A stretch of DNA of 12,611 nt from assembly GCA_002502215.1 (NCBI GenBank), contig DAPT01000006.1, forward strand, positions 1-12,611, written 5' to 3'. Position 1 is the stretch's first letter. The number at the start of each line of letters is the position of its first letter. Positions 7,801 to 12,611 of the stretch are shown here, one piece after another. This DNA is from Euryarchaeota archaeon UBA124 (GTDB lineage: Archaea > Thermoplasmatota > Poseidoniia > Poseidoniales > Poseidoniaceae). The notes beneath the pieces were generated by a model that worked only from the letters and a program-made list of their open reading frames with translations, did no database searches and was not told the origin of the DNA. The translations under genes were made by a program, and so were the position numbers.

Positions 7801-10800
7801 GCCCCATCCAAGGAATCCATTGGAGTAGAGGTCCATGTTGGAGTCGCTTGTAGCCCAGAAGAGGAAGTCTGCTTGAACCGGTAGTGTGTGTGCTCCGTTG
7901 AGGTTGTATCCAGTGTTGGAACCGCCCGCAACGACGTCAAGGTAAATCAAGAGGTCGTTGTTGGTCAAATCTTCACCTGTCATACCGATGTAGAGCGCAT
8001 CGCCCTCACTGTATGTGACGTAGAAGTCGTTGGTTCCGTCTCCGGAGATCAATCCTGGCATAGCGTCATCGGATGGGTTCAATGGTGTGTTACCAATCCA
8101 ATCTGAGTTGTCACCATCCACAGCCATAATGTCTGGCTGGAACGAAGGCGATACGTATGCAGCACGGGTTCCGTCGGTTGAGACCAAGGTCATACCAACG
8201 GCGGATGCAGCACCCTCAAGGTGCGTTGCATCAAGGCTGAACAAGTTCGCTTCATCGATGGTTGCAGACGAGACGATGCTAATCTTTGAGGCGTCGAGCG
8301 TGTTACCAATGCTGGTAACGTATGCGTTCGAGCCTGCATTGATTTGCGTGGTCGAAGCCGACCATGTCAGGTTCTCAACGGATCCAATTGACTCAACAGC
8401 ATGGAGTGCTGTTGTCGCCGTTGAAACACCGCCGTCCCATCGGAACTCAGTGTTTTCAGCATAGACACCAACGTCTCCTGCAGCGTCGAGTGGGTAGATC
8501 CACGAGTAGTCACCGTCGACCATGTAGAGACCTGTACCGGTTGTACCACCGTCAACGGATGCACCAATTGCGGTGACCGTTGCGCTGTCTGCGTATACAC
8601 CAGCCGTTGTTCCTGCGATGTCTGCGTCTCCATAGAGGAGCAAGGTAGCAGAATCGATGGAGACACCGTAAGCGTATCCTGCGACTGAGGTACCATCAAA
8701 TTCGATGTCATCGCCTGTGTTGAGCGAGGAGACACCAATACTGGAGGCGGCACCTGTTCCGACCAAGGTTGAATCAACGTCTACAACACCACAACCGTTG
8801 AGGATCATTGCGTTGTCACCAATGGTCACAGTGTTTTCTCTGCTCTGGATTGTCACTTTGTCACAATCGTTGAAGTCGAATCCAACTGCGTTTGGTGCAA
8901 CACGGCCAGCACTGAGGCTGATTGTGTTGTTCTCAACAACTGGTCCTTCATATCCTCCTGTAGAGGTACCGTAGTAAACAGCAATGTTCGCACCGCCGTC
9001 ACCGTATGTGTCACTAACAGCGAGAGTGTACTGACCAGCCACGTTGTAAGACGCTAATCGTGCATAGATCTGATTCGATCCGAATGATCCAGCGGCCCAA
9101 GTGTCTGTTGTGCCATCAGGCTTGGTGATTACAATTCCGATTTCATAGCCCCAGTTGTCCGTTTCGAGATCGAAGTAAGCCGTCACACCAGATGGGACCG
9201 TGAAGGTACAGCTGGTTGAAGTTCGGTACGCGTTCGATGCGATGGTGCACAGCGAGGTCGATGGTGCCGGTGGGCTTGTCGCATCGTCCATGCGGATTCC
9301 GCCGTCAGCGTCCAACAATGAGTTGTTGGAGATGACACCGTATCCACCATCAGTTTCGATACCGGATTCACCGGACTCTGCGGTTCCAATAATTTCGTTG
9401 TTGTCGATTGTGTAATCGTTAATTCCGATCATCTGAATCGCTGTTTGTGGGCCATTGAAGTAGTTGTCAGTTACAGTGAACCGTTTGTTGTTACCAGCGT
9501 AAGCTTGGAATCCTTCCTCAGCAGATGTACTGTTGAACCAGTTGCCTGTAACGGTAAGGTCATCGACGTACGCATTCGAGCCAACCCAAATGTCACCAAT
9601 CTCTCCACCGTCAAAGAATTCGTTTCCTTCGATGGTGAGGTTGTCTGCACCATATTCACTTGCACTGTGTCCATATGCATACGGACTTCGTGTCATGTAT
9701 ACACCTGTACCACAGTTGTTGAATGTGCTATCCTTGATGTACGAACCATCTGAACCGGTCAATCGCACACAGATGTCAGTAGACGCTGTAGCAACGTTTC
9801 CAGCATTGTAGCCTTTGTAGTGTGAGACGGTTACGTTATCAATTCTTAGCCACTCAGACACGTAGTCGTAGCTGTTCCAGTTGGAGTTGTATGCCATTCC
9901 ACTGGTGATGGTTGCTATTGGGTTCAGAGTTGAATCCTTGATAGAGATGTCCATTGAATCGTAAATGTAACCCAACTCAAGACCGGTTTGTTGACCAGTG
10001 TTGGTGTTGGTACCGAGTCCGTAAACTTCCGAATCGTGGAGGTACAATTCTGGAGCATTGCTTCCACTTGCAGCATACCAGCGTTGTGTGTCATACTGAC
10101 TGTAGGAACCAGTAACAAGAACAAGGGTGTTGTTCCAGTTGTGCTGATCGTTGTCATCAAAGTAGAAGAATGGAATGTCCATCATGATGGTCTTTCCAGA
10201 CAAGTCTCCAGGGGTAGCACCGTAGTATCCATACTCCTTGTATGTACCACCGTTACCGTCAGAGAGGTCACGGCTACCACCTGTACTGAGATATCCAGCA
10301 CAATTGGCAACCACGTTGTAGGATGCACTGTTGAAACTGTAGCAAACACGAGCGTTAATTCGGTCTGTAAGTGTGATGCTTCCAGAGTTACCTGATGCGT
10401 CGTTGAGCGATAGAGACTCAAACGCATACCGGAAGTCACCCTTCGTCGATGTGTAATCGATCTCGGCGACCGTAGCAGCTTGGTAACCTGCGAGGTCGTC
10501 GTTGGTGGTTCCTGTGGAGTCAACACGGAGTGTTCGGAATTTAATACCATCAGCGTCACCGTTGGAGTCCGTTGTACCTGCTCCGGTGATTGTCTTGGCT
10601 GCATTCATGAGAACAACGTTCGCACCAACGACAGCATTGGTGTCTGCTTGCAGGTTGATGGACAATTCACGCATGCGTTCGAATCCACCAGAACCTGTGA
10701 CTGCGACCTTCGTCGTGTCAATTGTTCCTTCGATGAAGTCAACCTCACTGGTACCAGTAATCTCGATATCGTTTACGGTGTTCGCAAAGGTTGAATCACT

Positions 10801-12611
10801 GATTGTGATATCACCCGATCCTGCTGTCTCAATACCGACGTTGTTGCCGGATACCGTTACACCGTTGAATGTGGCGTCTTTCTGAGTCTGTGAACCGTAT
10901 TGGTACGCAGCACCGGCACTGTTGGCAATTGTTCCAGTTAACTCACCGCCAAAGTCCTTGACGTAGTAGATACCAGCATTGTTTTGGCCGTCGAAGTCGA
11001 TGTTTGTCAAGTCCATTTGTCCTGAACCAGAACTGGACACGAGCATACCGAAGTCGCCACCGTTTACCTCGACATCGTTCATCGATGCTGCTGTAGCACC
11101 AACAATTTCGATTCCTTGGTCGGTTGGTGATGTAATTTCGATGTTGTCGAAGTTACCCGATGCAAAGTTTCCACCAATTGCGATACCTGTGTCAGCGCCA
11201 GTGATTACACCGTTCTCGATGTTCGCAGTGCCGCTGTCACGAGCGTATTCACCGAGATCGCTTGGATCGTTACCAACACGGGCAACCAGATCCAAACGGT
11301 CTTGGTAGTTGTCTGCACGGTTGTGCAATACGTCAACGTACATTGTTACTCCCGTAATCGAGGAATCAGAGATATCGACGACTGGGAAGGACATTCGAGC
11401 ACCTTCGCCTGGGTTCATCCAGTACGAATATGCGTAGTCAAGACAAATGTTGTAGTAACCACCGTATCCAACGTATCCTTCAGGTGGCTTGTAGACACCT
11501 TGACCACCGTGGTAGTTGTTGTAGTAGTAACCCCAGTAGTGGTATGGGTAGCTTCCATAGGATGGGCTGGTATCTTCATCGATTTCACTCCATCGGAATC
11601 CGAATTGATCAGGGTAGTAGTAGTAGCCTGGATATCCGGGGTTCGTTCCAGGTCCTTGTGACCAGAAACGCCACATGTAATACAGGTATCCGTCAAAGGA
11701 GCCACTGTAACCAGGTCCCCAAGAGTATCCGTATTGGTTGCAGTGCCATGAAGCGACACCACCTTCACCACCAGCGTATGTGGCAGCTCCGTTTCCTGAC
11801 TTAGGATCGTCAGATCCATACGGGTAATATCCAAGTTTGTCTGGAGTCGTGATGTTCTCGGAGACTTCTCCAGAGCCATCATCGTAGGTTATTTCGATGT
11901 TCCATCGGTCGGTGAGCATGTAGTACTTGCTTGAAGCGTAGTTGTAAGTTGGGTGAGCGTTTCCACCGCCGTAGATGGAGTTCGCTCCAACTTGTAGGTA
12001 GTCACCCGATCCGAGGAAAGCACTGAGGTCAACAGCGTAGGTTTCCCATCCTGTGCTTTGTCCTGAAAGGGAGGTCGAGCGGTAGATGGTTGGTAGGCTC
12101 ATTCCACCGTAGACGTCCACACCAACTGTGTTGTCAGTGGAAGTGAATCCGTCGATCTGTGGAGCACCGTTGTAGGCTTGTATACCGACAGCAGCGTTGG
12201 AGACAGCGACGTTGTTGAACGAACCACTTGATTGTTCAACCCAGAGAGCTGTTCCTGTGTTTCCAACGTTGATGATGCTGGACGAGTCGATGTTTGCACT
12301 TCCGCCATCAATCTTGACGGTTGCCATCTCATCGGAGTTTGCCGAAGCACCGTAAATGGTTCCTGAATTCTTCATGACGAGGGAAGCACCTGCACCGATG
12401 TAAAGAGCGGAGCCAGTTGTTGCGTCTTGAGCGAGGTCACGTATGACTCCGCCATCAACTTCGAGAACACCGTCTTGAACGTCAATGTTCAGAGGGTAGG
12501 TCGAAGAGACTGCTTGGAGAGAACCTGTAGCAACGCTTGACTTACCAATGAGCAACTTTCCGCCGTTCGAGAGTGTCAAAACAGGCGTGCTTGTTGCGGT
12601 CGACTTGACCT
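4873..12611 (-). CDS. Giant mosaic surface protein (beta-helix adhesin) fused to a C-terminal type IV pilin; 5' partial
   Basis: The frame is open from the right edge to TGA at 4873-4875, giving at least 2578 residues. The TTG at 12579 is an internal leucine, because ten more in-frame codons (VKSTATSTPV) precede it to the edge. The N-terminus and any secretion signal are therefore missing. Residues below count from that leucine. Parallel beta-helix repeats of the pectate-lyase/NosD type occupy about 1-160, 450-620, 840-1105 and 1205-1460. They show repeating patterns such as TGIAI, VGIET, GVYMT and DNEIIG. A tyrosine-rich segment lies at 251-387, a PPC-like sandwich at about 1110-1204 and a CBM9/DOMON-like domain at about 1485-1645. 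Cadherin/Ig-like domains with VNNINDKP and VSPVNDAP junctions span about 1740-2130. A membrane anchor (2351-2371), an acidic loop and a type IV pilin (2392-2568) follow. All 22 cysteines form close pairs. By eye, AAC and TAC codons are favoured more than in DP1. It is probably an exposed adhesin; no catalytic site was recognised, so the binding target is unknown. Confidence 0.92.
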   Translation of the reverse strand, partial: VKSTATSTPVLTLSNGGKLLIGKSSVATGSLQAVSSTYPLNIDVQDGVLEVDGGVIRDLAQDATTGSALYIGAGASLVMKNSGTIYGASANSDEMATVKIDGGSANIDSSSIINVGNTGTALWVEQSSGSFNNVAVSNAAVGIQAYNGAPQIDGFTSTDNTVGVDVYGGMSLPTIYRSTSLSGQSTGWETYAVDLSAFLGSGDYLQVGANSIYGGGNAHPTYNYASSKYYMLTDRWNIEITYDDGSGEVSENITTPDKLGYYPYGSDDPKSGNGAATYAGGEGGVASWHCNQYGYSWGPGYSGSFDGYLYYMWRFWSQGPGTNPGYPGYYYYPDQFGFRWSEIDEDTSPSYGSYPYHYWGYYYNNYHGGQGVYKPPEGYVGYGGYYNICLDYAYSYWMNPGEGARMSFPVVDISDSSITGVTMYVDVLHNRADNYQDRLDLVARVGNDPSDLGEYARDSGTANIENGVITGADTGIAIGGNFASGNFDNIEITSPTDQGIEIVGATAASMNDVEVNGGDFGMLVSSSGSGQMDLTNIDFDGQNNAGIYYVKDFGGELTGTIANSAGAAYQYGSQTQKDATFNGVTVSGNNVGIETAGSGDITISDSTFANTVNDIEITGTSEVDFIEGTIDTTKVAVTGSGGFERMRELSINLQADTNAVVGANVVLMNAAKTITGAGTTDSNGDADGIKFRTLRVDSTGTTNDDLAGYQAATVAEIDYTSTKGDFRYAFESLSLNDASGNSGSITLTDRINARVCYSFNSASYNVVANCAGYLSTGGSRDLSDGNGGTYKEYGYYGATPGDLSGKTIMMDIPFFYFDDNDQHNWNNTLVLVTGSYSQYDTQRWYAASGSNAPELYLHDSEVYGLGTNTNTGQQTGLELGYIYDSMDISIKDSTLNPIATITSGMAYNSNWNSYDYVSEWLRIDNVTVSHYKGYNAGNVATASTDICVRLTGSDGSYIKDSTFNNCGTGVYMTRSPYAYGHSASEYGADNLTIEGNEFFDGGEIGDIWVGSNAYVDDLTVTGNWFNSTSAEEGFQAYAGNNKRFTVTDNYFNGPQTAIQMIGINDYTIDNNEIIGTAESGESGIETDGGYGVISNNSLLDADGGIRMDDATSPPAPSTSLCTIASNAYRTSTSCTFTVPSGVTAYFDLETDNWGYEIGIVITKPDGTTDTWAAGSFGSNQIYARLASYNVAGQYTLAVSDTYGDGGANIAVYYGTSTGGYEGPVVENNTISLSAGRVAPNAVGFDFNDCDKVTIQSRENTVTIGDNAMILNGCGVVDVDSTLVGTGAASSIGVSSLNTGDDIEFDGTSVAGYAYGVSIDSATLLLYGDADIAGTTAGVYADSATVTAIGASVDGGTTGTGLYMVDGDYSWIYPLDAAGDVGVYAENTEFRWDGGVSTATTALHAVESIGSVENLTWSASTTQINAGSNAYVTSIGNTLDASKISIVSSATIDEANLFSLDATHLEGAASAVGMTLVSTDGTRAAYVSPSFQPDIMAVDGDNSDWIGNTPLNPSDDAMPGLISGDGTNDFYVTYSEGDALYIGMTGEDLTNNDLLIYLDVVAGGSNTGYNLNGAHTLPVQADFLFWATSDSNMDLYSNGFLGWGASSLSTDAVDADLGTTTAGFFEIAIPFSRIGGTPDEVNIVAVVQDGQANIQTVHPTQTVTTGVQTLAEYISLETTHGDLETGSISDEVLVYRTYKGTTSAGPAKDYDVMIKTKADCAYDWATVDAVSMATNQELTVDIKRACPEIQAALADDAIDEDSEAYVISLTDLADDVQDEEATLTWTVTEGTTVAHSNVLVDWNQNGQTVTITPLDDQFGTVEFEFIVTDSHGLTDTKNMTLTVNNINDKPDICNTERADCMPVFVDDGSYTNIVPEGFGSVSKFLGDISNASKSYIRDMDNEQSPVRQVYTWGASVPTECIAFGVSVTNNELTITENTANELGGTCTVTLTLSDDGAENQDADPYTVDFSVSPVNDAPVVVDWDVTSGAVVTAANGSTPVAPWSISLMEDDTNANNLTYDLSAVKYDVDHNAADLTWTVESTDQCTYENYFSTEIVGDNLVFTLVPDATTTANAWEIDYLNNNGIHQIGPSGSDFCQIRLVLKDTLTAPNYVPNYDQSLMPIANYQQGVATQEIGVRVENVRELVADYFLDDVVGFDFQGIDNVLTGTYVPVEVDVGAGGDQGPYTYDHMLAVTFHTSGGHGEAENVMYVTPPEWGQTITIQEYVYIVDNGNGDTPYIWVEMDVLTCLDEECDMSKAPAQRFQTDDPTSHINYGGGVVGDQWSKPGAYGDDGLKESQRRPLLQDSDWCNNVMFSEASAVGSDAGIPTACNHVNKPSEDFLSSGDKLPSVVQLGGGIGSVPSFAPSLVVVALAGFFVTALAMASRREEEDGEEEDTRRIVEDEMAVSPVIATILMVAITVVLSGVIYVWASSLAETGKLGVPRVTFDIENEKLGTAEGYWAITVDQTEAELATAAVTITVLYTNTEGVRTSYETLLSNTSNVYGFNPANSDAFVTFVDKVEDQGSFKESTFGIGDQIFVRTHAPDGQSLTDATIRITYQPGPGEGSVIKTYQDLEFNKIV
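4876..5406 (-). other. Archaeal type IV pilin module within the giant protein
   Basis: The last 177 residues begin MAVSPVIATILMVAITVVL and continue SGVIYVWASSLAE. This is the hallmark hydrophobic N-terminal helix of archaeal pilins with a class III signal. A C-terminal beta-rich domain of about 145 residues follows (VTFDIENEKL, WAITVDQTE, ITVLYTNTEG, RITYQPGPGEG), the size of a normal pilin head. Such proteins usually start a few residues before AVSPV. Here the segment is in frame behind a surface protein, and the residues before it (TRRIVEDE) resemble a prepilin leader. An in-frame ATG at 5472 (MASRREEE) could start a free pilin, but no stop separates the two parts. Confidence 0.85.
5407..5529 (-). 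other. Membrane anchor and acidic cytoplasmic loop joining adhesin to pilin
   Basis: Residues 2351-2371 (FAPSLVVVALAGFFVTALAMA) form a hydrophobic helix. It follows a GGGIGSVPS linker and is followed directly by SRR, the usual layout of a C-terminal anchor in archaeal surface proteins. The next 20 residues hold 11 D or E and 4 R, ending TRRIVEDE just before the pilin helix. By the positive-inside rule the loop faces the cytoplasm. The large part would then be outside, and the pilin helix would run back out. Confidence 0.75.
7645..8127 (-). other. CBM9/DOMON-like domain of the giant protein
   Basis: About residues 1485-1645 read MAVDGDNSDWIGNTPL, later NDFYVTYSEGDALYIGMTGED, LLIYLDVVAGG and FFEIAIPFSRIGG. 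This pattern (DGD..DW, then a strand with YIG, a YLD strand, and a late IPFSRIG strand) is that of CBM9-like or DOMON-like beta-sandwiches. These often bind sugars or occur in secreted multidomain proteins. Ligand unknown. Confidence 0.55.
8968..9252 (-). other. PPC-like beta-sandwich inserted between beta-helix blocks
   Basis: About residues 1110-1204 hold SCTFTVPSGVTAYFDLETDN, GIVITKPDGTTDTWA, YARLASYNVAGQYTLAVSD and NIAVYYG. The order of strands and the AGQYTLAVSD end resemble the pre-peptidase C-terminal (PPC) fold of secreted proteins. It contains the cysteine pair C1111 and C1124. The domain call is by pattern only. Confidence 0.45.
11419..11829 (-). other. Tyrosine/glycine/tryptophan-rich segment of the giant protein
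   Basis: Residues 251-387 contain 31 tyrosines and 7 tryptophans in 137 positions, with runs such as GYYYYP, HYWGYYYNNYHGG and GYGGYYN. It carries the cysteine pair C280 and C379. The flanks (GGVASWHCN before, ARMSFPVVDIS after) look like the ends of a jelly-roll domain of secreted proteins, so the tyrosine-rich part may be a long loop insertion in it. Function unknown. Confidence 0.7.

Noticed and set aside
6733..7884. Plus-strand open frame of 383 codons opposite the giant gene
   Set aside because: Same artefact: unusually cysteine- and valine-rich, no motifs, and wholly inside the cadherin/Ig-like and CBM9-like coding part of the minus strand.
8030..8464. Plus-strand open frame of 144 codons
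   Set aside because: No recognisable motif, no promoter or start signal, and lies over well-supported minus-strand coding sequence.
11500..11640. GTA/GTAGTAGTA runs that look like a microsatellite
   Set aside because: They are in frame TAC codons of tyrosine runs in the giant protein, so coding composition explains them; no longer repeat unit is seen.
12487..12579. TTG at 12579 as the true start of the giant gene
   Set aside because: The reading frame stays open to the window edge, no signal peptide follows the TTG, and the sequence there already looks like beta-helix repeat.
1..12611. CRISPR arrays, insertion sequences, integrases or other mobile elements
   Set aside because: No regularly spaced repeats, terminal inverted repeats or transposase/integrase motifs were seen; the tRNA is not flanked by a visible partial copy.

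Overview
The window looks like a chromosomal piece of a mesophilic euryarchaeon-type archaeon. The best guess is a marine Thermoplasmatota such as Marine Group II (Poseidoniales). It carries an archaeal Pelota, the small subunit (DP1) of the archaea-specific D-family DNA polymerase, a tRNA gene without an encoded CCA end, few convincing ribosome binding sites, and a very large cell-surface protein that ends in an archaeal type IV pilin signature. The lineage is inferred from gene content only.

Left part (1-1624, plus strand): the last 80 codons of formate-tetrahydrofolate ligase (fhs), then pelA (ribosome rescue), then an unrecognised 101-codon gene. The three are separated by only 6 and 3 bases, so they are probably one transcript. 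A tRNA-Val (anticodon TAC) lies on the minus strand at 1625-1698, and its 3' end directly abuts the stop codon of the 101-codon gene.

Middle part (1758-4763): a 59-base divergent spacer separates the tRNA from pncC (NMN amidase, CinA C-terminal family, with an unusual charged C-terminal extension). After it, on the same strand, comes the DP1 subunit of PolD with all its phosphoesterase motifs intact. A convergent HAD-superfamily phosphatase of the phosphoserine phosphatase type overlaps the end of DP1 by 18 bases.

Right part (4873-12611, minus strand): one open reading frame of at least 2578 codons that runs off the right edge, so its N-terminus and secretion signal are missing. It is a mosaic surface protein. 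It has stacks of right-handed parallel beta-helix repeats, interrupted by a very tyrosine-rich segment, a PPC-like beta-sandwich and a CBM9/DOMON-like domain. Cadherin/Ig-like domains and a C-terminal membrane anchor follow. After that anchor the frame does not stop. It continues through a short acidic loop into a complete archaeal type IV pilin with its own class III signal sequence (MAVSPVIATILM...). The most interesting hypothesis here is that this is an adhesin-pilin polyprotein, with the prepilin peptidase cutting in the cytoplasmic loop to release a pilin from a membrane-anchored giant adhesin. A GC-rich stem-loop follows the gene.
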